Assembly: GCF_024204645.1 (NCBI RefSeq)
Contig: NZ_CP100351.1
Span: 3,374,001 to 3,438,000, forward strand
Source of the DNA: Desulfomicrobium sp. ZS1
GTDB taxonomy: Bacteria > Desulfobacterota > Desulfovibrionia > Desulfovibrionales > Desulfomicrobiaceae
Direction of reading: 5' to 3'
DNA length: 64,000 bases
Below, piece by piece: positions 34,164 through 43,712 of this stretch (its first letter is position 1; the number at the start of each line of letters is the position of its first letter). Below the pieces are notes generated by a model that did not search any database, was not told where the DNA came from, and saw nothing but the letters and a program-made list of their open reading frames with translations. Position numbers and translations under genes: made by a program.

Positions 34164-34431
34164 GGAAGAAGGGCGGCCACGCAGGGCCGCCCCTACGATA
34201 CACCACCCTGAAATCCATCACCATTACCGCACCAAAGATGCATCGTCACAAAATCCGTCCACGTCGGCGGTTGGCCCAGCAATGCATCGTCCCGGAATCC
34301 ATCCATATCGTCGGGACGAACCAACGATGCATCGTCCCGGAACCCATCCATATCGTCGGGACGAACCAACGACGCGTCATCCCGAAACCCACCAAACCGT
34401 AGGGGCGGCCCTGCGTGGCCGCCCTTCTTCC
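34164..34431. repeat. 268-bp palindromic repeat element with 34-bp perfect inverted arms
   Basis: The left arm 34164-34197 and right arm 34398-34431 are exact reverse complements over 34 bases (GGAAGAAGGGCGGCCACGCA... outward). The 200-base interior contains a 45-bp tandem repeat. There is no transposase frame. It looks like a MITE- or REP-composite element lodged between fumarase and malic enzyme. Confidence 0.85.
34280..34397. repeat. 45-bp tandem repeat inside the element (2.6 copies)
   Basis: Units at 34280-34324 and 34325-34369 differ at few positions (shared core GCATCGTCCCGGAA and CATCCATATCGTCGGGACGA); a degenerate partial copy follows to 34397. Each unit contains an internal CGTCCCG...CGGGACG dyad. 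Confidence 0.85.
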
Positions 34432-34529
34432 GCCCTGCGTGGCCGCCCTTCTTCCGCCCTGCGTGGCCGCCCTTCTTCCGCCCTGCGTGGCCGCCCTTCT
34501 TCCGCCCTGCGTGGCCGCCCTTCTTCCGC
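34410..34529. repeat. 24-bp tandem array, five copies
   Basis: Five back-to-back copies of CCTGCGTGGCCGCCCTTCTT+CCGC with no spacers. The first copy is part of the right arm of the adjacent inverted-repeat element, so the array looks like an amplification of that arm. It ends about 11 bases from the fumarase beta stop codon. Confidence 0.92.
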
Positions 34530-34540
34530 CCCGCGTCCCC

Positions 34541-35098
34541 CTATTCCAGCCCCGCCGCCTTCCGGTCCGGCTGTACGTACAATTCCCCGCCATGGGAATC
34601 ATTGATGACCAAAAGCGGGAAGTCGACCACGGTCAGTTCGCGGATGGCCTCCGGCCCGAGCTCGTCAAAGGCGATGACCTTGGCCGCCGTGATGCATTTG
34701 GACAACAGCGCCCCGGCTCCGCCCGTGGCGCCGAAGTACACGGCCGTGTGGTCCGAGAGGGCCTGCTTGACCGCGTCGCTCCTTTTGCCCTTGCCCACCG
34801 AGGCCTTGCAGCCGAGCGAATGCAGGCGCGGGGCGTAGGTGTCCATGCGGTAGCTGGTGGTCGGCCCGGCTGCGCCGATGGGACGGCCGGGAGGGGCGGG
34901 GCTTGGCCCCACGTAGTAGATAACCGAGCCTTTGAGATCGAAGGGCAGGGGCTCCGCCTTGTCCAGAAGGTCAACCAGCCTTTTGTGGGCGGCGTCACGG
35001 GCCGTGTAAATGGTACCCGTCAGCCGAACCACGTCGCCGGCCCTGAGCTTTGTCGTGTCGTCGTCCGTGAGGGGCGTGCGCAGCGTGTATTCGGCCAT
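34541..35098 (-). CDS. Fumarate hydratase class I, beta subunit
   Basis: This 185-aa protein is the C-terminal half of class I (iron-sulfur) fumarase, here a separate subunit. Signature sequences are RLTGTIYTARDAAHKRL, GPTTSYRMDTYAP and LGCKASVGKGKRSD. With the alpha subunit it interconverts fumarate and malate. The ATG shares bases with the alpha stop (TAATG), showing coupling. The 3' end runs directly into a tandem repeat array. L(+)-tartrate dehydratase is a related alternative, but the frd neighbours favour fumarase. Confidence 0.92.
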   Translation of the reverse strand: MAEYTLRTPLTDDDTTKLRAGDVVRLTGTIYTARDAAHKRLVDLLDKAEPLPFDLKGSVIYYVGPSPAPPGRPIGAAGPTTSYRMDTYAPRLHSLGCKASVGKGKRSDAVKQALSDHTAVYFGATGGAGALLSKCITAAKVIAFDELGPEAIRELTVVDFPLLVINDSHGGELYVQPDRKAAGLE

Positions 35099-35937
35099 TA
35101 GAGCTCCACCTCCTGGTGCCTGGAGGAATGACACTGGATATTCACGGCCAGGGGCAGGCTTGCGATGTGGCAGGGGCTCATGGCGATCTTGACGCCCAGA
35201 CACGTGGTCTTGCCGCCGAGGCCCATGGGGCCGATGCCGAGTTTGTTCAAGGCTTCGAGGAGTTCGTCCTCCATGGCCGCGAGCTTCGGATCCGGGTTCA
35301 CGTCATCCAGTTTCCTGAGCAGGGCTTTTTTGGCCAGGATGGGCGCGTAGTCGAAGGTCCCGCCGACACCGATGCCGACGATGGTCGGCGGGCAGGGGTT
35401 GGGACCGGCCTCGGCCACGCGTTCGATGACGAACTTCTTGATACCCGCCCAGCCTTGGGCCGGGGCGAGCATGGTCACGCGGGACATGTTCTCGCTGCCT
35501 CCGCCCTTGGCCATGAAGGCGATTTTCAGCCCATCTCCGGGCACGATGTCGAAATGGATGATGGCCGGGGTGTTGTCCTTCGTGTTGGCGCGGGTCAGGG
35601 GGTCGCAGGCGGACTTGCGCAGGTAGCCTTCGGCGTAGCCCTTGCGCACGCCCTCGTTGATGGCTTCGCGGATGTTCATGCCTTCGACGCGCATGTCCTC
35701 GCCCAGCTCCACGAAGAAGACGGCCAGCCCCGTGTCCTGGCACAGGGGCAGGCCCGTCTGTTCAGCCAGTTCATAGTTTTCGGTCAACTGGCGGAAAACT
35801 TCCCTTGCCGCCGGGGATTCCTCCCGGGCCGCGCACTCGGCGAAGCGCTTCCGCACATCTTTGGGCAGGTAGCGGTTGGAATCCACGCACATGGTGGCGA
35901 CCGCATCGATGACTTGTCTGGCGCGCAGTGTCCGCAT
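35098..35937 (-). CDS. Fumarate hydratase class I, alpha subunit
   Basis: This 279-aa subunit carries the 4Fe-4S cluster of class I fumarase. Probable cysteine ligands are in GLPLCQDTG, KSACDPLTR and PNPCPPTIVGIGVGG. The oxygen-sensitive enzyme fits an anaerobe. It begins three bases after the stop of the iron-sulfur subunit of fumarate reductase and is in the same operon. Confidence 0.93.
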   Translation of the reverse strand: MRTLRARQVIDAVATMCVDSNRYLPKDVRKRFAECAAREESPAAREVFRQLTENYELAEQTGLPLCQDTGLAVFFVELGEDMRVEGMNIREAINEGVRKGYAEGYLRKSACDPLTRANTKDNTPAIIHFDIVPGDGLKIAFMAKGGGSENMSRVTMLAPAQGWAGIKKFVIERVAEAGPNPCPPTIVGIGVGGTFDYAPILAKKALLRKLDDVNPDPKLAAMEDELLEALNKLGIGPMGLGGKTTCLGVKIAMSPCHIASLPLAVNIQCHSSRHQEVEL

Positions 35938-35940
35938 GGC

Positions 35941-36678
35941 TTATTTCCCGAGAAACTGTTTGATGGCCGTGATGCCCATTTTGCGCCGCAGGAAACCGAG
36001 CTGGTTCTGGAGTGGCAGGTTCTTGGGACAGATGTCTTCGCAGGCGAGGAGCCCCATGCAGCCGAAGATGCCGTAATCGTTGCCGATGATCTCGAAGTAC
36101 TCCTTGTCCGTGCGCTGGTCGCGCGGATCGACGACAAAGCGGGCGACGCGATTCAGGGCCGCCGCGCCCAGAAAGTCGTCACGCATGCGGGCCGTGCCGC
36201 AGGCCGCGATGCAGCAGCCGCATTCCACGCAGCGTTCGAGCTCGTAGATCTGCTCGGCCACGGCGTTGTCCATGCGTTCCTCTTCTTTGGTGTGATCGAA
36301 TTCCTTGGTGGTATGAATCCAGGACTCGGTCTTCTGGTACATTTCGCGGAACCACACGCCCGTGTCCACGGACAGGTCGCCGATGAGCTTGAAGACCGGC
36401 AGCGGCAACAGGGTGATTGTTTCCGGCAGGTCCTTGGTCTTGGTCTGGCAGGCCAGACGCGGCCGGCCGTTGACGACCATGCCGCAGGAGCCGCAGATGC
36501 CGGCGCGGCAGCAGAAGTCGAAGATCAGGCCAGGATCCTGTTCCTCGCGCAGACGGTTGAGCGCGATGAAGAGGGTCATGTTCTCGGTCTCGTCCAGCGT
36601 GAAGGCTTGCATGCGCGGCTGGGAGGCCGGTTCCTCGGGATTGTAGCGGAAGATGTCGAATTTCAGTGTTCTGCCCAT
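35941..36678 (-). CDS. frdB: Fumarate reductase/succinate dehydrogenase iron-sulfur subunit
   Basis: This 245-aa protein carries the three clusters of FrdB/SdhB. The 2Fe-2S ligands are in CCRAGICGSCGMVVNGRPRLAC; CVECGCCIAACG and CMGLLACEDICPKNLP hold the 4Fe-4S and 3Fe-4S clusters. It passes electrons between the heme b subunit and the flavoprotein. ATG 36678 follows the flavoprotein gene by nine bases. Direction (fumarate reduction or succinate oxidation) cannot be decided from sequence alone. Confidence 0.95.
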   Translation of the reverse strand: MGRTLKFDIFRYNPEEPASQPRMQAFTLDETENMTLFIALNRLREEQDPGLIFDFCCRAGICGSCGMVVNGRPRLACQTKTKDLPETITLLPLPVFKLIGDLSVDTGVWFREMYQKTESWIHTTKEFDHTKEEERMDNAVAEQIYELERCVECGCCIAACGTARMRDDFLGAAALNRVARFVVDPRDQRTDKEYFEIIGNDYGIFGCMGLLACEDICPKNLPLQNQLGFLRRKMGITAIKQFLGK

Positions 36679-36687
36679 GGTTTCCTC

Positions 36688-38541
36688 CTAGCGCTTGATG
36701 GTCTTGGCCGCGATGGTTTCGGGATCGGCCTGGATGATGGTGCCGCCGCCGTAGCCGCGGTCGCCCGGAGGAATCTCGAAGTGGGGGGTGGCGTCCTCGT
36801 ATTTGAGCACCGGCATGTCCGCGTTTTCGGGCCAGTAGGCCAGGGTGCGGCTGAGCCAGTTCTTGTCGTCGCGGGCCGGGAAATCCTCGCGGTTATGACT
36901 GCCTCGGCTCTCCTTGCGGGCCAGGGCCCCGGCGGCGATGCCCAAAGCCAGGCGCACCTGGCCGCGCAGCTTGAGGGCCGCGGCCACTTCGTGGTTGGCG
37001 CCAAGGCCGTTTGAGACCAGGCCGATCCTGCCCGAGCGTTCATAGATGCCCTGCAGGGTTTCGATGCAGGTCAGCAGATCCTTTTCATTGCGGAAGACGA
37101 AACAGCCGGTCATCAGCGCTTCCTGCATCTCGGCGCGCACCTTGTAGACGTTCTCCTTGCCCAAGCGGCCGGCGATGAGATCGTCGATGCGCTGCTGCTG
37201 GCGCTTGACCTCGGCGTTGATGACGGCGGTGGAGTAGGTGGTTTCGGTCCCATGCAGGTATTCGACGATGCACTTGCCGATGATGCCGCCGGCGACCACG
37301 GTCTCGGCCAGGGAGTTGCCGCCCAGACGGTTGAAGCCGTGCATGTCCCAGCAGGCCGACTCACCGGCGGAGTAGAGGCCCTTCAGACCATAGGCCGCGC
37401 CGGTCTTGTCCGTGCGGATGCCGGACATGGTGTAGTGCTGGGTCGGGCGCACCGGAATGAGCTGGGTGCGGGCGTCCACGCCGAGGAAGTTTTTGCAGAT
37501 CTCGTCCACTTCGCGCAGCTTGGTGGAGATGTGCTTGTCACCCAGGTGGCGGATGTCGAGCCAGAGGTGCTCGCCGTAGGCGGATTTTACGCCGTGGCCT
37601 GCGCGCATGTGTTCGGTCATGCGCCGGGCGACCACGTCGCGGGAGGCCAGTTCGGCTTTTTCGGGCTCGTAGATGTGCATGAAGCGCTCTTCATTCACAT
37701 CGAGGAGCGTGCCGCCATCGCCGCGGCAGCCTTCGGTCACCAGGATGTCCGTGGGCACGATGCCCGTGGGGTGGAACTGGATGGACTCGGGGTTGCCGAT
37801 GGGCACCACACCTGTTTCCTGGGCGATGGCGTTGCCCGCGCCGTCGCAGATGACCGCGTTGGTCGTGGCCGAGTAGAGGCGTCCGTAGCCACCGGTGCAG
37901 ATAGCCGTGGCCTTGGCCAGATAGACTTCGAGCTTGCCGGTACGCAGACAGCGCACCACCGCGCCCATGCATTTTTCGCCGTCATGAATGAGGGAGATGG
38001 CTTCCTTGCGGTCAAGGACCGTGATGCCAAGCTCAGCGCACTTGTTGTCCATGGTGCACATGACCGCGTGGCCCGTGCCGTCGGAGGTGTAGCAGGTGCG
38101 CCACTTGGCCGTGCCGCCGAAGGAACGGGCCGTGATCAGGCCTTCCTTTTCGGGTTTCTCAAATTTTTCAAACTTCTCGCCGCCCTTAAAATAAAAGGAC
38201 TTGCCCGGCACCACGCGGTTCCATGGCACGCCCCAATGGGCCAAGCGGCGCATCTCGATAGGCGCGGTGTCGGCGAACATGCGGGCCACTTCCTGGTCGC
38301 AGCCCCAGTCCGAGCCCTTGACCGTGTCCATGAAGTGCACATCTGTATTATCCCCCTCGCCCATGGCGCAGTTGCCGATGGCGGCCTGCATACCGCCCTG
38401 GGCAGCGGAAGAGTGGGAACGCCTGGCCGGAACAATGGACAGGCAGACAACGTCGAATCCGGCCAGGGCCGATTCCACGGCCACGCGTTCGCCGGCCAGA
38501 CCAGCGCCGATGACCAGCAGATCAGAAGTATGGGTGTACAT
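36688..38541 (-). CDS. frdA: Fumarate reductase/succinate dehydrogenase flavoprotein subunit
   Basis: This 617-aa subunit has covalently bound FAD. The histidyl attachment site is in RRSHSSAAQGGMQA near residue 43, the substrate site in HPTG and GGDG-type segments, and NRLGGNSLAETVVAGG closes the capping region. It is the catalytic subunit reducing fumarate to succinate on the cytoplasmic side. The gene order C-A-B matches the Wolinella-type diheme quinol:fumarate reductase found in epsilon- and deltaproteobacteria. Confidence 0.95.
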   Translation of the reverse strand: MYTHTSDLLVIGAGLAGERVAVESALAGFDVVCLSIVPARRSHSSAAQGGMQAAIGNCAMGEGDNTDVHFMDTVKGSDWGCDQEVARMFADTAPIEMRRLAHWGVPWNRVVPGKSFYFKGGEKFEKFEKPEKEGLITARSFGGTAKWRTCYTSDGTGHAVMCTMDNKCAELGITVLDRKEAISLIHDGEKCMGAVVRCLRTGKLEVYLAKATAICTGGYGRLYSATTNAVICDGAGNAIAQETGVVPIGNPESIQFHPTGIVPTDILVTEGCRGDGGTLLDVNEERFMHIYEPEKAELASRDVVARRMTEHMRAGHGVKSAYGEHLWLDIRHLGDKHISTKLREVDEICKNFLGVDARTQLIPVRPTQHYTMSGIRTDKTGAAYGLKGLYSAGESACWDMHGFNRLGGNSLAETVVAGGIIGKCIVEYLHGTETTYSTAVINAEVKRQQQRIDDLIAGRLGKENVYKVRAEMQEALMTGCFVFRNEKDLLTCIETLQGIYERSGRIGLVSNGLGANHEVAAALKLRGQVRLALGIAAGALARKESRGSHNREDFPARDDKNWLSRTLAYWPENADMPVLKYEDATPHFEIPPGDRGYGGGTIIQADPETIAAKTIKR

Positions 38542-38556
38542 GAATGCTCCCGAAAT

Positions 38557-39207
38557 TTAGACGGTCATGGTGGCGTAGCGGGCCAATGCGATAAGGGCGA
38601 TTGCCAGGACACAGCCAAAGGCAATGGTCAGGATCTTCACGGCTTTCGGGCGCGTGGCGTCGGTGATGAAGCCCCATTTGACCCCGATGCGGTACACGCC
38701 GATAAAGACGTGGAGTTGCACCAAAGGAACAAGAATCAGGTAGAAAAGAAACCAACCGCCGCTTTGGACCCGCGCCGTGGAGGTGGCGGCCAGGATGGCT
38801 TCATCGTTGATGTTGGTCCACATGTGAATGGCGCCCATGACGAGAATGATCATGGCCGATCCCGCCTGCACCAGCCACAGCCAGGTGTCGCGGTGATTCA
38901 GCAGGCGCGCGTCGCGCCAGATTGCTTCCTGGCCTTCGAATCGAAAGGGGATCTTGCGCGCGGCGATGATGAAATGCATGAAAAAGAGGATGGGCACGAA
39001 AATGTGAGCCAGGGTATCAAGGTGCAGGGCTTCCAGCGCACCGGCCACCCCGTCGAGCGCACCGGCGCCGAAAATGATGGAGGCTGTCAGGAGCGTGTGA
39101 AAGGCGATGAACAGGACAAGGCCCGTGCCTGTAAGCATCTGGAGCCAGTCGAGATATGCATCCCGGCGTCCCGGCCGCACGACATGCATGGTGGCATCAA
39201 CGGACAT
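38557..39207 (-). CDS. frdC: Fumarate reductase cytochrome b subunit
   Basis: This membrane anchor of about 216 aa has five helices and conserved histidines for two hemes b (FIAFHTLL, HIFVPILFFMHFIIA, GAIHMWTN, VQLHVFIGVYRIG). It exchanges electrons with menaquinone. Two starts have good ribosome sites: ATG 39207 (GGAGGA, used here; gives MSVDATMHVVRP) and ATG 39237 (AGGAG, ten codons longer). Confidence 0.9.
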   Translation of the reverse strand: MSVDATMHVVRPGRRDAYLDWLQMLTGTGLVLFIAFHTLLTASIIFGAGALDGVAGALEALHLDTLAHIFVPILFFMHFIIAARKIPFRFEGQEAIWRDARLLNHRDTWLWLVQAGSAMIILVMGAIHMWTNINDEAILAATSTARVQSGGWFLFYLILVPLVQLHVFIGVYRIGVKWGFITDATRPKAVKILTIAFGCVLAIALIALARYATMTV

Positions 39208-39440
39208 ACTTCCTCCGAGGTTGCGGAGCCAATGCATTGCCGACTCCTGGTTGAACAACCAATTTGTTTTTCAAGAACCGATGAGGCCCCGAAGAGTTTC
39301 GGAAAAGAATTTTTGTAGGTAGAGTGGGTACTCGAATATAATTGATCAGTCAATCACACGCCGCAATGGCGCACGTGCGACGTGCTCGTCAATTGGTACA
39401 AAAGGCTTCGAAACAATTGAAATATATCCGGGGAAGAAAC
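39208..39440. promoter_or_regulatory. Divergent promoter region of frdCAB-fum and copA
   Basis: This 233-base region separates two divergent operons. It contains a short AT-rich part and the dyad ATTGA-TCAG-TCAAT at 39341-39354, a possible operator. No promoter can be assigned with confidence. Confidence 0.4.
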
Positions 39441-41915
39441 ATGAACTCGACATCACGTTCAATACGTTTACCCGTCGGCGGAATACACTGCGCGGCCTGT
39501 TCGGCCCGCATCGAAAAAGTGGTCGGGGCCATGCCGGGGGTGGAGCAGATTGTGGTCAACCTGGCCACGGAAGAGATGGACCTGCGCTTTGATCCGCAAG
39601 AAACGCCCCTGGACAAGATCCTGGAGCAGGTGCGGGAACTGGGTTTTTCCGTTGAGGCGCCGACAGAACACAGCGTGCTTGAGCTCAAGATCGGCGGCAT
39701 GCACTGCGCGGCCTGCTCTTCGCGCATCGAGCGCGTCACCGGGCGCATGGAGGGCGTGACGGAGGCCAGCGTCAACCTCGGCGCGGAAAGCGGCCGTTTC
39801 GTCTTTGACCCGGCCCTGGTCTCGCAACGCACCTTGCGCCAAGCCATCCACGACGCAGGCTTCACCACGAGCATCCCACAGAAGGAGCGTGCCGGGGACG
39901 AGGAAGAGCGCATCAACGCCCGTCTGGCGGAGAAAAAAAAGGTCGTGCTCTGGTCCATGGCTTTTGCTCTGCCGCTTCTGGTGCTCTCCATGGGCCACAT
40001 GTGGGGTATGCCCCTGCCCCACTGGCTCGACCCCATGCACGCGCCCGGAACCTTCGCCCTGGCCCAGTTGCTGCTGACCCTGCCCGTGGTCTGGAGCGGC
40101 CGCAGCTTCTACCTGATCGGATTTCCCGCCCTGGCCCGCCGCGCCCCGAACATGGACTCGCTGGTGGCCGTGGGCACGGGCGCGGCCCTGGTCTATTCGT
40201 TGTGGAACACGATCGAGATCTGGCTTGGCGTGGACGCCCAGGCCCGCGCCATGGACCTCTACTACGAATCCGCCGCCGTGCTCATCGCCATGATCTCGCT
40301 GGGCAAGTTCTTCGAGGCCCGCTCCGTATCGAGAACCACGGGCGCGGTGCGAGCGCTCATGGCCCTGGCTCCGGACACGGCCACGCTGGTGGATGGCAGG
40401 AATGAGCGCAAGATCCCGGTGGAAGAGATCGAACCCGGCGACCTCTTGCGCATCCGCCCCGGCGAACGCCTGCCCGTGGACGGCGAAGTGGCGGAGGGGC
40501 AGAGCCATGTGGATGAATCCATGCTCACGGGCGAGCCGCTGCCGGTGCGGCGAGGTCCCGGAGCCCGCGTTTACGGCGGCACGCTGAACACCACGGGCGC
40601 GTTTGTCATGCGCGCGTCCCTGGTGGGCGAAGACACCATGCTGGCCCGCATCGTGCGACTGGTGCGCGACGCCCAGGGCTCCAAGGCCCCCATCGCCAGC
40701 CTGGCCGACACGATCAGCTATTATTTCGTGCCCGTGGTGATGGTCCTGGCCCTGGTTTCGGGCCTGGCCTGGTACTTTTTCAGCGACGAGCCCTTTGTCT
40801 TCGCCCTGCGCATCGCCATCTCCGTGCTGGTCATCGCCTGCCCCTGCGCCATGGGCCTGGCCACGCCGACCTCCATCATGGTCGGCACGGGACGCGGCGC
40901 TCAGCTGGGCGTTTTGATCAAATCCGGCCGCGCCCTGCAACGCGCCGGGGAGCTTCGGACCCTGGTCTTCGACAAGACAGGAACACTGACCGTGGGCAAG
41001 CCGGTGCTAAGCGAAGTCTGGGTCGATCCGGCCGCAGGGATCGACAAAGAGTCCTTGTTGCGCCTGTCCGCATCCATCGAGGCCCAGTCCGAGCACCCCC
41101 TGGCCCGGGCCGTTGTCCAGGCCGTGCAGGGCTCCCTGCCCAAGGCTTCGGATTTCCTGTCCGTGCCCGGCCAAGGCGTGACCGCCGTGGTTGAAGGCCG
41201 CGCCGTCGCCATTGGCAACGAACGGCTGATGCAGGCCGAAAACCTGAATCTGGATCAGGCCAATGCCGTGCGCGAACGTATGGAGGAGAACGGGGCCACC
41301 GTGGTGCACGTGGCTGTGGATGGACGCCTGGTGGGCCTTTTGGCCGTAAGCGACCAGCTCAGGCCTGAATCGAAGACAGCCGTGCAGCGCCTGCGCGACC
41401 TGGGCATGGAGATCGTGCTGTTGACGGGGGACTCCGAACGCGCGGCCCAGGCCGTAGCCACGCAGCTCGGCATAAAGCGGGTCGTGGCCGGGGTGCTGCC
41501 GGATCGCAAGGCCGAGGAGATCGCCCGCCTGCAGGCGGAAGGACGCGTGGTAGGCATGGTCGGCGACGGAATCAACGACGCCCCGGCCCTGGCCCGGGCC
41601 GACCTGGGCGTGGCCATGGGCGGCGGCATGGACGTGGCCATGGAATCGGGGGACGTGGTGCTCATGCGCGAAGATCTCACCGGCGTGCTCACGGCGCTGT
41701 CCCTGAGCCGGGCGGTGATGCGCAACATCCGCCAGAACCTGTTCTGGGCCTTCGCCTTCAACACCATCGGGCTCCCTGTCGCGGCAGGGCTCCTGCACAT
41801 CTTCGGCGGGCCGACCATGAGCCCCATGCTCGCGGGCACGGCCATGGCCATGAGCTCGGTCCTGGTGGTTTCGAACGCCTTGCGGCTGCGTTTTTTTGTT
41901 CCTCCCAATACATAA
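39441..41915 (+). CDS. copA: Copper-translocating P-type ATPase CopA
   Basis: This 824-aa P1B-type pump exports Cu(I). Two N-terminal metal-binding domains carry [13 protein letters not shown] and [13 protein letters not shown] (CxxC). The membrane metal site is CPC in [15 protein letters not shown]; the phosphorylation site is [11 protein letters not shown] is in MLTGEPLP; and [10 protein letters not shown] is near the end. ATG 39441 was chosen with GGGGAAG upstream. No chaperone copZ or CueR gene is adjacent, so regulation must lie elsewhere. Confidence 0.95.
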   Translation: MNSTSRSIRLPVGGIHCAACSARIEKVVGAMPGVEQIVVNLATEEMDLRFDPQETPLDKILEQVRELGFSVEAPTEHSVLELKIGGMHCAACSSRIERVTGRMEGVTEASVNLGAESGRFVFDPALVSQRTLRQAIHDAGFTTSIPQKERAGDEEERINARLAEKKKVVLWSMAFALPLLVLSMGHMWGMPLPHWLDPMHAPGTFALAQLLLTLPVVWSGRSFYLIGFPALARRAPNMDSLVAVGTGAALVYSLWNTIEIWLGVDAQARAMDLYYESAAVLIAMISLGKFFEARSVSRTTGAVRALMALAPDTATLVDGRNERKIPVEEIEPGDLLRIRPGERLPVDGEVAEGQSHVDESMLTGEPLPVRRGPGARVYGGTLNTTGAFVMRASLVGEDTMLARIVRLVRDAQGSKAPIASLADTISYYFVPVVMVLALVSGLAWYFFSDEPFVFALRIAISVLVIACPCAMGLATPTSIMVGTGRGAQLGVLIKSGRALQRAGELRTLVFDKTGTLTVGKPVLSEVWVDPAAGIDKESLLRLSASIEAQSEHPLARAVVQAVQGSLPKASDFLSVPGQGVTAVVEGRAVAIGNERLMQAENLNLDQANAVRERMEENGATVVHVAVDGRLVGLLAVSDQLRPESKTAVQRLRDLGMEIVLLTGDSERAAQAVATQLGIKRVVAGVLPDRKAEEIARLQAEGRVVGMVGDGINDAPALARADLGVAMGGGMDVAMESGDVVLMREDLTGVLTALSLSRAVMRNIRQNLFWAFAFNTIGLPVAAGLLHIFGGPTMSPMLAGTAMAMSSVLVVSNALRLRFFVPPNT

Positions 41916-41968
41916 ATGCATTATGAGAAATACCTGCCCGCACATCAATCTTGAAGGGAGTGGACACC

Positions 41969-43162
41969 ATGCATAAACGCATCGAACAGGTCCTGCCCGG
42001 TGAAATCCTGGCAACCGACCTCGTGGACACGGCGGGCCGCCTTCTTTTCCCCAAGGGGGCGACGCTGTCGGAAAACGCCGTCGCAGCCCTGGTTCAACGG
42101 GGGGTTACGGATGTCGAGGTCGAAGACGAACGCGTGACCCTGAATGCCGAGCAGTTGAAGCAAGCGGCCGAGAATGCGCACAAATTCTATGCAGGGCACG
42201 ATCTGGGCGTCGCGCCTGGCCCGATGCTGCTAGGCCTGCGCACCGAAGCCGAAGCCATGCGTATTGAAAGAGGTCTGCCCCCGTTGCTGCGCGATTGCCG
42301 GGGTCCTGTCGACCCGGTGCCGTTGCCTCAGGAACTGCCCATATTTTGCCTGGACAGCTTCGAACCGCCGCAGCTGTCCGCCGTGGCCCAGGAGCTCAAT
42401 CTGGCCCTGAGCGCGCCAGATCCCTCCAACAAGAGAATCGTCGAGCTCATCACCCGTAGTCCCGGACTCACGGCCAAACTCCTGCGGCTTGTCAACACCC
42501 CGCTCTACGGCTTCCAGCGCAAGGTCGAAACCGTTTCCCGGGCCGTGTCCATCGTCGGCCTGCGCGAAGTGGGCATGCTCGCCTCCAGCCTGCTCATGGT
42601 CGATCAGTTCGGGGCCATCCCCAAATCCGTAATCGAAATGCGCTCCTTTCTCGAACACAGCCTTGGCTGCGCCCTGACCTGCAAGACCCTGGCGGAAGTC
42701 ACCGGACTGGCCCAGCCGGAAAAGGCCTTTGTGACCGGGCTTCTGCACGATATCGGACGGCTCTATTTTTTCACGTCCTTTCCCGAACGTTCCCGCTATT
42801 GCATAGACAGCGCCCTCAAACACAAGCGGTCACTGATGACCGAAGAGGCCCTCTTCTTCGGTGTCGACCATGCGACCATGGGCGAACGCCTTCTGGACGG
42901 TTGGGGGATGCCCGGGAGCCTGAGCCGGACCGTGGGCAGCCATCATGACCCCGCGCGAGCCGCGGAACTGCCCCTGGCCGGCATCGTGCATCTGGCCGAC
43001 CTCCTGACCCATGCCATGGGACTAGGCTGTAGCGGCGAATGCGGACCGCCCGAAACCCGCCCCGAAGTCATGGACTTGGTACCGCTCCGGCCGGAGCACA
43101 TGGTCGACATCGCGATTCGCATCGAGACCCAGCTTGGTTTGATCATGGGCGCATTTCAGTGA
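41969..43162 (+). CDS. HDOD-domain signalling protein
   Basis: This is a 397-aa protein. The first 90 residues form a small beta-rich domain (PGEILATDLVDTAGRLLFPKGATLSE), often seen at the front of HD-GYP and HDOD proteins. The HDOD domain follows (about 115-330), with ELITRSPGLTAKLLRLVNTPLYG and SIVGLREVGMLASSLLMVDQF. A hydrolase-like GLLHDIGRLYF and a distal SHHD keep histidine-aspartate pairs. It is probably regulatory; the ligand is unknown. ATG 41969 has GGGAG upstream; a TTG six codons earlier is less likely. Confidence 0.85.
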   Translation: MHKRIEQVLPGEILATDLVDTAGRLLFPKGATLSENAVAALVQRGVTDVEVEDERVTLNAEQLKQAAENAHKFYAGHDLGVAPGPMLLGLRTEAEAMRIERGLPPLLRDCRGPVDPVPLPQELPIFCLDSFEPPQLSAVAQELNLALSAPDPSNKRIVELITRSPGLTAKLLRLVNTPLYGFQRKVETVSRAVSIVGLREVGMLASSLLMVDQFGAIPKSVIEMRSFLEHSLGCALTCKTLAEVTGLAQPEKAFVTGLLHDIGRLYFFTSFPERSRYCIDSALKHKRSLMTEEALFFGVDHATMGERLLDGWGMPGSLSRTVGSHHDPARAAELPLAGIVHLADLLTHAMGLGCSGECGPPETRPEVMDLVPLRPEHMVDIAIRIETQLGLIMGAFQ

Positions 43163-43194
43163 ATTCAAACAGATAAGGCTCTAAAGGAGAACGC

Positions 43195-43653
43195 ATGCAG
43201 ATCAAGCGCAAGAACATCCCCGCCGCCATGGTCCTTGAATCCGCCGCAACACTGACAATCCCGGAAATCGCGGCATTTGCCGGCAAGATCATCCCCATGA
43301 TCCTGGCGGAGGCCGAAAACAGAGGCATGGCCATCACCGGCCCGTGCATCTTCACGTATGACGGCTGCGATGGTTCCCCGGACAAGGAATTTTCCCTGAC
43401 GGTTTCGTTCCCCGTGGACGCCTGCCGCGGCCAGGGAGCGTTCATATGCAAAGAAGTTCCGGCCCACGAATGCCTGTGCACGGATTATCGGGGCCCCATA
43501 AACGGAATCGGCCCCGCCTGGAGCGCCTTCACCCCGCAGGCCCTGCAGCAGGGGCTTGCCTTGCAGCCCGTGGGACGCGAGGTCTATGTGAAATGGATCG
43601 ACCAGAACAACCCGGAAAATCTGACGGAGCTGCAGATTCCCATTGCGGGATAA
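43195..43653 (+). CDS. GyrI-like / AraC effector-binding single-domain protein
   Basis: This 152-aa protein has the GyrI-like small-molecule-binding fold alone, without a DNA-binding domain. Typical strands are MAITGPCIFTYDG, KEFSLTVSFPVD and CLCTDYRGPINGIGPAWSAF, ending in REVYVKWIDQNNPENLTELQIPI. Such domains bind hydrophobic cations or act as sequestering proteins. AGGAG lies just before the ATG. It is 32 bases after the HDOD gene and may be co-transcribed; a functional link is not evident. Confidence 0.8.
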   Translation: MQIKRKNIPAAMVLESAATLTIPEIAAFAGKIIPMILAEAENRGMAITGPCIFTYDGCDGSPDKEFSLTVSFPVDACRGQGAFICKEVPAHECLCTDYRGPINGIGPAWSAFTPQALQQGLALQPVGREVYVKWIDQNNPENLTELQIPIAG

Positions 43654-43712
43654 AAAGGCCGCCCCCCGTTGAGGAAGCGACCATGAAGGTCAATGCGGGG
43701 CTGACTGAAGGC

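Noticed and set aside
34410..34529. Possible CRISPR array
   Set aside because: Units are contiguous with no spacers, and no cas genes are in the window.
34138..35101. Frames reading through the 24-bp array (repeating AALLPPCV or RGRPSSAL)
   Set aside because: Products are just the tandem repeat translated; the fumarase beta gene on the other strand is real.
35116..39318. Two very long plus-strand frames opposite fumarase/frd genes
   Set aside because: Antisense shadows of conserved enzymes.
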